A stretch of 64,000 nt of DNA from Amycolatopsis tolypomycina (GTDB lineage: Bacteria; Actinomycetota; Actinomycetes; Mycobacteriales; Pseudonocardiaceae). A program made the translations under genes and the position numbers. The DNA lies in the NCBI RefSeq assembly GCF_900105945.1, contig NZ_FNSO01000004.1, positions 3,906,001 to 3,970,000 of the forward strand. The letters run 5' to 3'. Of the stretch, positions 48,562-57,555 are shown piece after piece. Positions within the stretch are counted from its first letter, which is position 1; each line of letters starts with the position of its first letter. A model generated the notes under the pieces. The model saw only the letters and a program-made list of their open reading frames with translations. It made no database searches and was not told the DNA's origin.

Positions 48562-50211
48562 TCAGGCCTGCGGCGCCGGGCGCCCGGCCGGGCCCTGGCG
48601 GTGGTAGTCGGCGACGAACGCGGCACGCTCGGCGTCGGTCATCTGGTTGAGCAGCACGTTCGGCGACTGCACCGCCGGCATCCGGCGCAGGTGGTCGAGC
48701 GTCCACATCTTCTTCGGGTCGAGGTCCAGGTGGGGCTGGGCGACCATGGTCTTGCCGTCGTCGCGGACGAAGCCCATGTCGGAGACGACGTCGGCCCAGT
48801 TCCAGCCGTGGTAGAGCGTCTCCCACTCGCGGGCGCCGACCAGCTTGCCCATGTTCGGGGTGTTGCGGCCCTGGTAGGTGGGCCGGAACGCCTCGGCGTC
48901 GGTCCAGCGGCAGGTCTCCGAGCAGTACGTCCGGTGCTGGCCGTCGACCTGGTCGACCACCATGTCCTCGCGGATGAGGCACGGCACCATGCAGGTCCAG
49001 CAGCGGTGCGGGTACACGTAGTCGACGTTCTCGGCGACGATCGGGTGGTGCCCGTTCGGCGTGGCCAGGCGGTTGTAGTTCTCCCACCACTTGCCGTACT
49101 TGTCGTACCAGCCCGGGTACTTGTACTCGAACCACTCGAAGTCCTCGTCGGTCATCGGGTCGATGCGCCAGTAGTTGGCGAGCCACCCGGTGGCGAAGAA
49201 CTGCGCGACTTCGTGGACGTAACCCTTGTTCCAGATCCGGTTCCAGGCTTCTTCGATGAGGTCGTGCGGGATGACGAGCCCGTACTTCTCCAGCGGGACG
49301 AGGTAGGAGCGGTAGTAGTCGTCGTAGATCCAGCGGCGCCACATTTCCGCGTAGCTTTCGCGGTCCTTGCGGCGGTCCTTGGTGCCGTATTCGATGAACG
49401 TGCCGATCGCGGCGTCGACGACGGCGTGGTTGTTCCACCACGCGTACCGCAGGTCGCGTTCGAGCAGCTGGTGGTTGCTTTCGTCCGACAGCGCCATCAG
49501 CAGCGTCGCGTAGCCGTTGCTGATGTGGCGGGATTCGTCGGACTGCACCGAGTGGAACACCGTGGGCAGCAGGTAGTCGCCGTTCGCGGCGGCCTCGGCC
49601 GGCATCGCGACGAACAGCGTGTTCGTGAACGCCGTTTCGGCGACGATCGTGAGGTAGATGCTCGCCGCGGTGATGGCGTCACCGGTGATGAAGCCTTCGG
49701 CGAACTGGCGGCCGATGGTGCCGCAGTAGTCGTTCTGGAAGTTGCGCAGGCTCGAGTTGAAGCCCGCCGGGTCGATGTAGTTCTGCATGTACAGGCGCTT
49801 GAGGTTCTGCTGGATCGTCGAGTGCCGGACCTCGTCGATCATCTGGATCGCCTGGCCGTTGTGCAGTTCCGGGTTCGGGACCGTGCGGAACAGCAGCGGC
49901 ATCGCCCGCGCGGCGGAGATCTCCGGCAGCGGGATGATCGACAGGAACAGCTTCTGCCACTCCAGCCAGCGTTCCTGGACCTGGCGGAACATGTTGCCGC
50001 GGATCGCGCCGTCCTCGGCGCCGTAGACCCGGTGGTCCTTTTCCTCCTGCATCGGGAAGTACGAGCGGAGGACCTGCTTCAGCGGGTCCTTCTTCTTGGC
50101 CTTGCGGAAGGTGTAGTCGGTGCCGTAGTGCGAAACCGGGGTGTGGTACGCCGGTTCCCACGACAGTTCCTGGATCTTCTGGTGGGCTTTCGCCACACTC
50201 TGGCGACTCAT
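48562..50211 (-). CDS. prmA: Propane/phenol-type diiron monooxygenase, hydroxylase alpha subunit
   Basis: 549 aa, the expected length for PrmA/MimA. Two diiron-binding EXXH-type motifs in four-helix-bundle context: [11 protein letters not shown] and [11 protein letters not shown], with partner Glu residues in [13 protein letters not shown] and [12 protein letters not shown]. The C-terminus has Cys clusters ([17 protein letters not shown]) as in this subfamily. It oxidises propane, acetone, phenol or similar substrates with O2. ATG at 50211 with GGGAG upstream; a MimR-type operator lies ~70 bases before it. Confidence 0.95.
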   Translation of the reverse strand: MSRQSVAKAHQKIQELSWEPAYHTPVSHYGTDYTFRKAKKKDPLKQVLRSYFPMQEEKDHRVYGAEDGAIRGNMFRQVQERWLEWQKLFLSIIPLPEISAARAMPLLFRTVPNPELHNGQAIQMIDEVRHSTIQQNLKRLYMQNYIDPAGFNSSLRNFQNDYCGTIGRQFAEGFITGDAITAASIYLTIVAETAFTNTLFVAMPAEAAANGDYLLPTVFHSVQSDESRHISNGYATLLMALSDESNHQLLERDLRYAWWNNHAVVDAAIGTFIEYGTKDRRKDRESYAEMWRRWIYDDYYRSYLVPLEKYGLVIPHDLIEEAWNRIWNKGYVHEVAQFFATGWLANYWRIDPMTDEDFEWFEYKYPGWYDKYGKWWENYNRLATPNGHHPIVAENVDYVYPHRCWTCMVPCLIREDMVVDQVDGQHRTYCSETCRWTDAEAFRPTYQGRNTPNMGKLVGAREWETLYHGWNWADVVSDMGFVRDDGKTMVAQPHLDLDPKKMWTLDHLRRMPAVQSPNVLLNQMTDAERAAFVADYHRQGPAGRPAPQA

Positions 50212-50281
50212 GGCTCACTCCCTTGTTCACGGCTCGCCGGCCCGGCGTTGACCATTAGGCGGGCCCTCGTGCGCGGCGCGG

Positions 50282-50296
50282 GTCTCAATCTGAGAC
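50282..50296. promoter_or_regulatory. Candidate MimR operator upstream of prmA
   Basis: GTCTCAATCTGAGAC: inverted repeat GTCTCA-N3-TGAGAC, about 70 bases upstream of the prmA start. It matches the site at 50573-50587 at 14 of 15 positions, so both are likely bound by the adjacent activator. Confidence 0.65.
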
Positions 50297-50307
50297 AGCG
50301 CCGCTGA

Positions 50308-50538
50308 TCACGGTGTGTCGAGCAGCCGCGCGCGCAGGGCGGCCAGCTCGTCGTGGACGCCGGCCCGCACCCGCGCGTCGCCCTCGGCCGCCGGGACGAT
50401 CCCGAAGGCGCGCAGGAGCGCCGCGGCCGGTTCGCCGGGATCGCCGTCCGCGCCGAGCGCCGGGTGCAGCCCCTGCTCGGCCAGGTGTGTGAAGGCGAGG
50501 TGCACGATCGTCCACGGGTTGTACGTCTCGGCGGCCAT
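50308..50538 (-). CDS. Small hypothetical protein between prmA and its activator
   Basis: 76 aa from the ATG at 50538 (TGGGGAC upstream); the frame is open further but upstream codons contain the operator. Sequence is helical and looks like real protein: MAAETYNPWTIVHLAFTHLAEQG, then a Pro/Gly loop and LRAFGIVPAAEGDARVRAGVHDELAALRARLL. It is on the prm strand, between the two operators, so it would be made when the activator is on. No family recognised. Confidence 0.65.
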   Translation of the reverse strand: MAAETYNPWTIVHLAFTHLAEQGLHPALGADGDPGEPAAALLRAFGIVPAAEGDARVRAGVHDELAALRARLLDTP

Positions 50539-50572
50539 GTCCCCATCGCACCGCCGCCGCGCGGGCGGGAGC

Positions 50573-50587
50573 GTCTCAATTTGAGAC
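50573..50587. promoter_or_regulatory. Candidate MimR operator between activator gene and prm side
   Basis: GTCTCAATTTGAGAC: seven-base arms around one base, 55 bases upstream of the activator GTG and 35 bases upstream of the small gene's ATG. Position allows control of both divergent directions. Confidence 0.65.
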
Positions 50588-50641
50588 ACCGCCGCCGCGC
50601 CCGCGCGCTTACCCTGGACGGGCGTCACTACGGGAGGTCAC

Positions 50642-52435
50642 GTGGACGAGATCGCGCCCGGCACCCTGCTCGCCGACGACGCGCTCGCCCGCAGCCGGGT
50701 GTGCTTCCTGACCTCCGAACCGGTGCCCGACGGCGCGGTCCGGCCGACGATCCTGGCCTCGTGGCGGCGGTCGCGGGAGTTCCGCGTCGACGCCGACCGG
50801 ATCGACCCGCGCTACCTCGGCGACCAGAACCTCGACATCCCGCTCATGCGCGGCGCCGAACCCGTGCTGGCCAAGCTGGGCGAGCAGTTCGAGGGCCAGC
50901 CGATCAGCCTCATCCTCACCGACACGAGCGGGGTCGTGCTCACCCAGCGGACCGGCGACGCCGACCTGGCCCGGCACCTCGAGCGCGTCGAACTGGTGCC
51001 CGGGTTCAGCTACGGCGAGCAGTCCGTCGGCACCAACGGCATCGGCACCGCGCTGGAGGACGGGCGGCCGACGACGGTGTTCGGCCACGAGCACTACGCC
51101 GAGCACCTGGAGAACCTGGCCTGCGCCGGGGTGCCGATCCACCATCCGATCTCGGGCAAGAAGGTCGGCGCCGTCGACCTCACCTGCTGGTACAAGGACG
51201 CGGGCGGCCTGCTCGTCGCGCTGGCCCGGTCGACGGCCGAGCAGATCCGCCAGGCCCTGCTGCGGCACAGCGACCTGCGGGAGATGCTGCTGTTCCAGGC
51301 TTACCTGCAGACCTGCCGCCGGTGGACGGGCATCGTGCTGGCGTTCAACGAGGACATCGTGATGATGAACGACCGGGCCCGGCAGCTGCTGGACCCGGCC
51401 GACCAGTCGGTGCTGCTCGGCCACGCCACCGAAGCGCTGGCCGAGGGCCGCCCGACGCCGGCGACCCTCGCCCTCTCGAGCGGGCTGCGGGTGCGCGTGC
51501 TGTGCCGGCGCGTCGCGGGCCGCCGCGAAGCCGAGACCGCGGGCGGCGTGCTGTCGGTGAAGCTGATCGAGGCCGAGAAGACCCTCGCCGTCCCGACGCC
51601 GATGCTGCCGATGTACCTGCCCGGCGTCGTCGGCTCGGCGCCGCTGTGGCTGCGCTGCGGGCACGACCTCGACACCGGCCACCAGCACGGCGAGTGGGTC
51701 GCCCTGGAAGGCGAGCCCGGGACCGGCAAGCTGACCCTGGCGAAGGGCATCCACCAGCGCCACCACCCGGCGGCGCGGCTGGTCACCGTCGACGCGGTCC
51801 TCGCCCCGGACTGGGCCGCGCTGCTGCGCGACCACGCCGAGACCCCGATCCGGACCCTGGTGATCCGGCACGCCGACCGCCTCATGGCCCCGGCCGCCAC
51901 CGCATTGGCGGCGGCCCTGCGCACCCTGCGCGAGGACGCGAGCGCGCCGTGGGTGGTGCTCACGCTCGTGCCCGAGGCCGAGACCGAACCGGCGCTGGCC
52001 GAGCTGCTGAAGTCCTTCCCCCGGACGGTGCGGGTGCCGCCGCTGCGCCACCACGTCGACGACCTCGCCGAGCTCGTCCCGCTGCTGCTGAGCAAGCTCG
52101 GCTACGGCGGCAGGCTGACGTGCTCGGCCGCGGCGCTGCACCTGCTGATGCGGGCGGAGTGGCCGGGCAACACCGGCCAGCTCCACCAGGTGCTGCGCAA
52201 GGTGGCCCAGCGCCGCCGCGCGGGCACCATCCGGCCCGGCGACCTCCCGGCGGAGTTCCACGCGGTGACCCGGCGGCCGCTGAACCGGTTCGAGTCGATC
52301 GAGCGGGACGCCATCGTGCGGTGCCTGGAGGACGCCGACGGCAACAAGGTCCGGGCGGCGAAGCTGCTCGGCATTTCACGCGCGACGATCTACCGCAAGA
52401 TCCACGAGTACGGCATCGTGCCCCCGGCCCGGTAG
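50642..52435 (+). CDS. mimR: MimR/AcoR-type Fis-family activator of the monooxygenase operon
   Basis: 597 aa from the GTG at 50642 (GGGAGG four bases upstream). N-terminal GAF-containing sensor (IILTDTSGVVLTQRTGDADLA, GTNGIGTALEDGRPTTVFGHEHYAEHL); a central AAA-like region with P-loop EGEPGTGKLT near residue 360 but no GAFTGA loop; a C-terminal Fis HTH (GNKVRAAKLLGISRATIYRKIHEYG). Absence of GAFTGA means it does not act through sigma-54, in line with actinobacterial relatives. It is divergent from prmA and matches the place of MimR, required for mimABCD transcription in mycobacteria. Confidence 0.9.
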   Translation: MDEIAPGTLLADDALARSRVCFLTSEPVPDGAVRPTILASWRRSREFRVDADRIDPRYLGDQNLDIPLMRGAEPVLAKLGEQFEGQPISLILTDTSGVVLTQRTGDADLARHLERVELVPGFSYGEQSVGTNGIGTALEDGRPTTVFGHEHYAEHLENLACAGVPIHHPISGKKVGAVDLTCWYKDAGGLLVALARSTAEQIRQALLRHSDLREMLLFQAYLQTCRRWTGIVLAFNEDIVMMNDRARQLLDPADQSVLLGHATEALAEGRPTPATLALSSGLRVRVLCRRVAGRREAETAGGVLSVKLIEAEKTLAVPTPMLPMYLPGVVGSAPLWLRCGHDLDTGHQHGEWVALEGEPGTGKLTLAKGIHQRHHPAARLVTVDAVLAPDWAALLRDHAETPIRTLVIRHADRLMAPAATALAAALRTLREDASAPWVVLTLVPEAETEPALAELLKSFPRTVRVPPLRHHVDDLAELVPLLLSKLGYGGRLTCSAAALHLLMRAEWPGNTGQLHQVLRKVAQRRRAGTIRPGDLPAEFHAVTRRPLNRFESIERDAIVRCLEDADGNKVRAAKLLGISRATIYRKIHEYGIVPPAR

Positions 52436-52479
52436 CCGCCCGGATCCCCGTCGGGCGGCTACCTTCCCTTCCCGGAGCG

Positions 52480-53190
52480 TCACTTCGCCGGCGGGTTCAC
52501 CGCCGTGGCGACCTCCGCGATCGTCTTGGCGTCGACCAGACCGGTGTCCTCCAGGACGGTCATGTGGTCGAGGACGGTCGCGTTCGCCTGCGTCGCGTGC
52601 CGCCGGATGACGTCGTTCTGCGTGCCCGCGCGGACTTCGGCGATGGTGGCGAAGATCTTGCCGTGCGACGAGCGCAGCACGTTCGCGAACAGCTTGTCGA
52701 ACTCGGCGCCCTTGGCGTTGGTCAGCTGGCGGACCCAGTCCTGTTGTTCGGCGGTCGCCTTGTCCGGCAGTTGCACGCCGAGCATCTTCGCGTCCTCGCG
52801 GACGAGCTGGTCGAGGTGCGAGTGCCCGTCCAGCAGGTGGAGCCCGGCGCGCTTCACCTGTTCGCTGCTGGCGTTGGTCTGCGCGAGGTCACCGGCGGGG
52901 ATCTCCCAGAGCCCGGCCTGGCGGACCTTGATCAGGAACGTCTTGTCGAGCTCGGTGACCGGCCCGGCGCCGGCGATGGTGCTGCTGTCGGCTCCGGCCT
53001 GCGCGGCCGAGCCCATCTGCATGCCGGCCATGTCGGGCGCCGGGACCCCGGCTTGCGTCGAGCCGGGCGCGGTCTGGGCATTGGCCTGCAGCACCATCAC
53101 CGAGCCCACGCCGACCACGGCGAGCGTGGCCACGACGACCAGCGCGGTCCGGGCCTTGGCGCGGCCCGTCATACCACGGTGATCCGGCAT
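52480..53190 (-). CDS. DUF4142 exported protein
   Basis: 236 aa from the ATG at 53190 (AGGAGG upstream). N-terminal membrane/signal segment (TALVVVATLAVVGVGSVMVLQANAQ), then a Gly/Met-rich linker, then the DUF4142 ferritin-like four-helix domain (LDKTFLIKVRQAGLWEIPAGDLAQ... LDGHSHLDQLVREDAKMLGVQLPDK). These are secreted or anchored, of unknown function, with possible metal or stress roles. Divergent from the MarR gene. Confidence 0.9.
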   Translation of the reverse strand: MPDHRGMTGRAKARTALVVVATLAVVGVGSVMVLQANAQTAPGSTQAGVPAPDMAGMQMGSAAQAGADSSTIAGAGPVTELDKTFLIKVRQAGLWEIPAGDLAQTNASSEQVKRAGLHLLDGHSHLDQLVREDAKMLGVQLPDKATAEQQDWVRQLTNAKGAEFDKLFANVLRSSHGKIFATIAEVRAGTQNDVIRRHATQANATVLDHMTVLEDTGLVDAKTIAEVATAVNPPAK

Positions 53191-53410
53191 GGTTCCTCCT
53201 TCTGACGACAGTTCGGTACGGGGTACACGGACGCCGTCGCGAGGCGGTTCAGCGAAATCCGAAGGAATTTTCTTGTGCGCCAACGGATTCAGCCTTGAAA
53301 CGCGCCGATGGCACACGAAAGGGAAGAGCGGCCGATCCGGCCGGACACCGCGGCGAGCGCCGGGGATGTCCATCTTGACCGATGCTCTTGCGGTTGGCAA
53401 GTATTGCGGC

Positions 53411-53869
53411 ATGCAACCCCACGAAGACGCGGACGTGGCCGCCCTCGACAGCCTCACCGTGGTGCTGGTGGGGATCGCGTGGGAATGCGCGCACGCGGCC
53501 CCGCCCGAGGTGTCGTTCCCGCAGACGCGCCTGCTGCTCGTCCTCGACCGCCTGGGCCGGGTCCCCAGTTCGCAGCTGGCGACGGCGATGGGCGTCAACG
53601 CGTCCTCGGTGACGCGGCTGGCGGACCGGCTCGAAGCCCTCGGGTACGTCGCCCGCGGCCGCAGCCCGGGCAACCGCAGCGTCGTCACGCTGGAGGTCAC
53701 CGAGTCCGGCCACGAGATCGTGGCCCGGATGCTCGAACGGCGGCACGCGGCGCTGGGGGCCCTGCTGGACAAGCTGCCGCCGGCGGAGCGGGCGGCCGCG
53801 GGCGAGGCGGCCCGGCAGCTGCTGCACGCGGCCGCGACCATCCCGGCGCTCGGTCCGGCCGCGCTGTGA
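53411..53869 (+). CDS. MarR-family transcriptional regulator
   Basis: 152 aa from the ATG at 53411. Winged helix: VPSSQLATAMGVNASSVTRLADRLEALGYVARGRSPGNRSVVTLEVTESG. An inverted repeat CTTGC-GGTTG-GCAAG at 53387-53401, ten bases upstream, is a candidate self-operator, with TTGACC (53375-53380) near it. Its stop overlaps a possible GTG start of the next gene (53866). Divergent from DUF4142, which may be its target. Confidence 0.9.
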   Translation: MQPHEDADVAALDSLTVVLVGIAWECAHAAPPEVSFPQTRLLLVLDRLGRVPSSQLATAMGVNASSVTRLADRLEALGYVARGRSPGNRSVVTLEVTESGHEIVARMLERRHAALGALLDKLPPAERAAAGEAARQLLHAAATIPALGPAAL

Positions 53870-53886
53870 GTGCCATCCTGGACGGC

Positions 53887-54300
53887 ATGGCGACCCGCTG
53901 GACGTGCCCGCGATGCGACCGCGAGTTCGCGCGCGCCCGCCAAGGGCACACGTGCGTCCCCGGCTGCACGGTCGAGGAGACGTTCGCCGGCAAGCCGCCG
54001 TGGCAGCGCGCGGTCTACGACGCCGTCCTCGACCACCTGCGCACGCTCGGCGAGGTCCACGAGGACGCCGTCAAGGTCGGCGTGTTCCTCAAGCGGGACC
54101 GGAAGCTGGCCGAGCTGCGCCCGCGCTCGAAGGACGTGCTCGTGTACCTGTGGCTGCCGCGGCCGGTGGAAACGGCCCGCATCGCCCCGGCGAGCTGGGC
54201 GAGCGGGCCGCGGGCCGGGCACCGGCTGAGCCTGCGCGGGGTGTCCGATGTGGACGACGAAGTCCGCGGCTGGCTGACCGCGGCCTTCGCCGTCTCCTGA
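53887..54300 (+). CDS. DUF5655 protein with N-terminal zinc finger
   Basis: 137 aa from ATG 53887; GTG 53866, overlapping the MarR stop, is an alternative seven codons longer. The N-terminus is a C2H2-like knuckle (CPRCDREFARARQGHTC), then the DUF5655 domain (PWQRAVYDAVLDHLRTLGEVHEDAVKVGVFLKRDRKLAELRPRSKDVLVYLWLPRP). DUF5655 is uncharacterised and often appears as a stand-alone protein in actinobacteria. Translationally coupled to the MarR gene. Confidence 0.85.
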   Translation: MATRWTCPRCDREFARARQGHTCVPGCTVEETFAGKPPWQRAVYDAVLDHLRTLGEVHEDAVKVGVFLKRDRKLAELRPRSKDVLVYLWLPRPVETARIAPASWASGPRAGHRLSLRGVSDVDDEVRGWLTAAFAVS

Positions 54301-54302
54301 AC

Positions 54303-55583
54303 TCAGGACCGCGCGGGACCCGTCCAGCCGTCGGGCACGTGGCCGATGCGGACCCGCTGCGGATGGTCGCCCACCGGGACCGACAGCAGCTTCCGCCCGG
54401 TCGCGAAGTCGATCGCCGTCACCTGGTCGGCGCCGGCTTCGGAAATCACGCAGGCGCTGCCGTCGCCGCTCACCGTGGCCCAGTACGGCTTCACCGCCGG
54501 CACCAGGGTGCCCTGCTGCAGCGTGGCGCGGTCGACGACCGTGGCGTAGTCGTCCATCGTGCCCGCAACGCAGAGCTTGGTGCCCGCCGGGTTCATCGAC
54601 ATGCCGTGGTGGCGGGAGTCGTTGACGAACGTCTTGCGGTCGTCGCTCGTCGCCGGGTTCTTCGGCAGTTCCTTGACCCGGGTGATCTTGTCGGTCGCCA
54701 CGTCGTACTCGGCGAAACCATTGAAGAACGACACCTGGAAGTACAGCTTCGACCCGTCCGGGGTGAACGCGACCGGCCGCACGGCGTCGGAGAGGTCGCT
54801 GCGGCCGAAGGCGTCGAGCCGCTGGCGCATGTCGATCACCTTGACCTGGCGGAAGGTCGCCGCGTCGACCACGGTGATCCGCCGGTCCCCCTTGGTGAAG
54901 TCCCAGCCCGGGTCGTCGAGGTCGGTGTTGACCTCGCCGATCGACATGTTCCACAGGTACCGGCCGCCGTCGGTGAACACGTTCTCGTGCGGCTTGTCGC
55001 CGGTGGCGAAGGAGCCGACCTGCTGCCCGGTGACGATGTCCAGCACGTGCACGGTGTTGGACGTCGAGGCGGAGACGGCGACGCGGCGGCCGTCCGGCGA
55101 GACCGCCATGTGGTCGGAGCGGAAGCCCGAGACCGGGAAGCGCCAGTTGATCCGGCCGGTCGTCAGGTTGATCGAGACGACGTCGGCGAAGCTCGGCCGC
55201 GACGCCACCACCGAGCCGCCGTCCGGCGTGGTGTACATGTCGTCGACGAACTGGTCGTGCCCTTCGCCGGGCCCGTTGCGGATGCCGAGGAAGAACGCCA
55301 GCTTGATCGGGTTGAGGTAGATCTCCGTCAGCCGCTCGTCCTTGTCGGGGATGATGTTCACCCGGCCGATCTTGGCGAACGAGCCGCGGGACTGGATGAC
55401 GTCCGCCGTGCCTTCCCAGTTGTTGCCGACGAACATCACCTCCCGCAGGGCCGCCGCGGCGCCGGTGGCCGGCACCGCGGCGCCGGTCGCCAGCAGGGCG
55501 ACCGAGGCGGTGAGGCAGGCCAGGCGCGAGAGGTACGACCGTTTCCGGCGGGGATTGCGCACAGGGAGACACCCTTTCGGCAT
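54303..55583 (-). CDS. Secreted YncE-like beta-propeller protein
   Basis: 426 aa with a signal peptide (LACLTASVALLATGAAVPATGAAAA, cleavage near 46). Propeller blades recur: HMAVSPDGRRVAVSASTSNTVHVLDIVTGQQVG, AFTPDGSKLYFQVSFFNGFAEYDVATDKI, MSMNPAGTKLCVAGTMDDYATVVD. A GTG at 55562 with AAAGGG upstream may be the true start. Ligand unknown; relatives bind nucleic acids or act in quinoprotein-like roles, but none of that can be read here. Confidence 0.88.
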   Translation of the reverse strand: MPKGCLPVRNPRRKRSYLSRLACLTASVALLATGAAVPATGAAAALREVMFVGNNWEGTADVIQSRGSFAKIGRVNIIPDKDERLTEIYLNPIKLAFFLGIRNGPGEGHDQFVDDMYTTPDGGSVVASRPSFADVVSINLTTGRINWRFPVSGFRSDHMAVSPDGRRVAVSASTSNTVHVLDIVTGQQVGSFATGDKPHENVFTDGGRYLWNMSIGEVNTDLDDPGWDFTKGDRRITVVDAATFRQVKVIDMRQRLDAFGRSDLSDAVRPVAFTPDGSKLYFQVSFFNGFAEYDVATDKITRVKELPKNPATSDDRKTFVNDSRHHGMSMNPAGTKLCVAGTMDDYATVVDRATLQQGTLVPAVKPYWATVSGDGSACVISEAGADQVTAIDFATGRKLLSVPVGDHPQRVRIGHVPDGWTGPARS

Positions 55584-55679
55584 TGAAGAGGTGCGGTGGA
55601 TTTCGCGGAGAAACGAGGTTACTGTCCGGTATTGTCACGATAACCGGCCACCGGAGCCGCTCCGGTAGGGCCGCTCGCC

Positions 55680-55714
55680 CAACACCGCGGCGCGGTGTTG
55701 TGGCCTCGCCACAA
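55680..55714. promoter_or_regulatory. Two adjoining inverted repeats before the PucR gene
   Basis: CAACACCGC-GGC-GCGGTGTTG (55680-55700) overlaps TTGTGGC-CTC-GCCACAA (55698-55714). Both are perfect, with nine- and seven-base arms around three-base centres. They end twelve bases before the GTG of the PucR gene and next to its ribosome site GGGAGG. Either operator for self-control or mutually exclusive RNA hairpins. Confidence 0.6.
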
Positions 55715-55725
55715 CGGGAGGTGCC

Positions 55726-56844
55726 GTGCCGGCCTCGCCACTGCTCCGGCAGGTGCTGGACGAGCTGGCCGCCGACGACGCCGTCCTGGACGAGCTGGTG
55801 AAGGCCGCGCGGAGCCAGTCACCCGAGGTCGCGCGGCTGCCGGAGGCGGAGAACCGGCGGCACGTCCAGTTCCTGCTGTCGGCCGCGCTGCGCGCCACGA
55901 CCAACCCCGACACCGCGGACTACACGACCGCCGAGGCGCTGGGCGCCGACCGCGCCGCGCAGGGCGTCCCGCTCGCCGACCTGCTGGGCGGGGTCCAGGC
56001 GGGCAAGACACTCGCGGCCCGGTTCGCCGTCGAACGCGCGCGGGCCGCCGGACTGTCCGACGAGGTCATCCTCGAGACGATCCTCGACGCCGAGCGCTAC
56101 ACCGGCGCGCTCGAACGGCACATCGTCAAGGGCTACCACGCGGCCGAGCTGCAGCTGTCGCGCACGGTGCGCGACGCGCGGACCCAGCTGCTGCGCACCC
56201 TCCTGCTGGCCGGTCCCCGGCCGGCACCGGAGGAGCTCCGGGCCGCGGGGCTGCGGCCCGACGGCCGGTACTCCTGCGTGGTTTCCGACGTCAGCGACCC
56301 GGCGCGGGCCCGCACCCTCGAACAGGCGCTGCTGGAGTTCGGCGGGGTGTACGGGCTGGTCGAGGGCAGGCTCACCGGCCTGGCCGCGCGCCCGCCGGCC
56401 GGGGTGCCGCTCGCCGGCGGCGTCGTGCTGGTCGTCGCACCCCCGGCCGCGCTGCCCGAACTGACGGAGGTGCACCGGCTCTGCACGGCGGCCGCGCGGC
56501 TCGCCGGGCCCGGCCACCACGACCTGACGGCGCTGGCGGGCGAAGTCGCGCTGGCGGCCCAGCCGCGGCTGGCGGAGCTGCTCACCACGGGCCTGCTCGG
56601 CGCGCTCGACCGCGGCAACGCGTTCCACCGCGAGCTGGCGGCAACGGCGCTGGCCTACCTCGACCACGGCCAGCGCCTGCGTCCCACGGCGGAGGCCCTG
56701 CACCTGCACCCGAACACGGTCCGCTACCGCCTCGACCGGCTGGCCGAGCTCACCCCGGTGGCCCTGGCGGAGAACAGCGGCGGCGGCGTGCTCGACGCCC
56801 TCCGGTCGTGGTGGGCCCTGCACCACTGGCTCGGCGGCCGCTAG
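55726..56844 (+). CDS. PucR-type helix-turn-helix regulator (RsbRD-like N-terminus)
   Basis: 372 aa from GTG 55726 (GGGAGG). N-terminal four-helix RsbRD_N-like part (residues ~1-150), a middle alpha/beta GGDEF-like fold without catalytic residues (~170-270), and a C-terminal PucR HTH (ALAYLDHGQRLRPTAEALHLHPNTVRYRLDRLAELT). This layout is typical of actinobacterial one-component regulators of unknown ligand. Divergent from the propeller gene, which is a plausible target. Confidence 0.9.
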   Translation: MPASPLLRQVLDELAADDAVLDELVKAARSQSPEVARLPEAENRRHVQFLLSAALRATTNPDTADYTTAEALGADRAAQGVPLADLLGGVQAGKTLAARFAVERARAAGLSDEVILETILDAERYTGALERHIVKGYHAAELQLSRTVRDARTQLLRTLLLAGPRPAPEELRAAGLRPDGRYSCVVSDVSDPARARTLEQALLEFGGVYGLVEGRLTGLAARPPAGVPLAGGVVLVVAPPAALPELTEVHRLCTAAARLAGPGHHDLTALAGEVALAAQPRLAELLTTGLLGALDRGNAFHRELAATALAYLDHGQRLRPTAEALHLHPNTVRYRLDRLAELTPVALAENSGGGVLDALRSWWALHHWLGGR

Positions 56845-56854
56845 GGTCACCCGC

Positions 56855-57313
56855 ATGGCTGAACTCCGCCGTATGCCGGCCATCACGTCGACCGGAGAAT
56901 GCGTTTTCTGCGCCATCGGCTCGGGCCAGGCCCCGGCGGCGTTCGTCCACGAGGACGACGACTTCGTGGCGGTCGTCGACCTGCGCCCGGTGACCACGGG
57001 CCACCTGCTGGTCCTCCCCCGGGCCCACCACGCGGACCTGGCGTCCCTGCCGCCCGCGGCGGGCGCGCGGATGTTCACGATCGCCCAGGAGCTGGCGGCG
57101 GCGCTGCGGCGCACGGACCTGCGCTGCGAGGCGATCAACCTGTTCCTGGCCGACGGAAAGGCCGCGGGCCAGGAGATCCCGCACGTCCACCTGCACGTGA
57201 TCCCCCGGTTCGCGGGCGACGGGTTCGTGCTGAACGCGGACTGGCGGGTGCGGCCGCGGGAGGAGCTGGTGGAGGTCGCGGAGAAGGTGCGGGCGGCGCG
57301 TCAGGCCTTGTGA
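56855..57313 (+). CDS. HIT-family nucleotide hydrolase/transferase
   Basis: 152 aa. HIT motif HVHLHVIPR near residues 110-118 gives the catalytic His; CVFCAIGSG at the start is the usual zinc-knuckle-like entry of HIT proteins, and GHLLVLPRAHHADL is conserved. TAGGGT (56842-56847), which includes the PucR stop, ends seven bases before the ATG, so the mRNA is probably leaderless. Tail overlaps the convergent DUF2945 gene by 13 bases. Confidence 0.93.
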   Translation: MAELRRMPAITSTGECVFCAIGSGQAPAAFVHEDDDFVAVVDLRPVTTGHLLVLPRAHHADLASLPPAAGARMFTIAQELAAALRRTDLRCEAINLFLADGKAAGQEIPHVHLHVIPRFAGDGFVLNADWRVRPREELVEVAEKVRAARQAL

Positions 57314-57510
57314 AGCTTGTCCGGGTGATGGACGGCGGTCTTGCCGGACTTTTCGCTGCGGACGAGGTATTGGGGGTTGTCGGGGGATGCTTTGACGTCC
57401 CGCTTGCCGGCGTGGGTGTCCTCGGTGATCTTCTCCTCGACGGTGCCGACGGAGCTCTGGTTGCCCGCGTCCCACCGGACGCGGTCGCCTTTCTCGAATT
57501 CCTGGGTCAT
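57301..57510 (-). CDS. DUF2945 (hypervirulence-associated, Tudor-like) protein
   Basis: 69 aa: FEKGDRVRWDAGNQSSVGTVEEKITEDTHAGKRDVKASPDNPQYLVRSEKSGKTAVHHPDKL. This small SH3/Tudor-like barrel is the DUF2945 family, common in bacteria and fungi. A related stress-type small protein (DUF3140) lies nearby, and the two families are often neighbours. The longer minus-strand frame upstream of 57510 is a shadow of the methyltransferase gene. Confidence 0.88.
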   Translation of the reverse strand: MTQEFEKGDRVRWDAGNQSSVGTVEEKITEDTHAGKRDVKASPDNPQYLVRSEKSGKTAVHHPDKLHKA

Positions 57511-57555
57511 GGAGCTGCGGGTACCCCGAATCGGGCGCTCGATACGGTGAACCGC

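Noticed and set aside
47728..50307. 859-codon plus-strand frame opposite prmA-prmB
   Set aside because: Shadow; the opposite strand encodes diiron and ferredoxin motifs.
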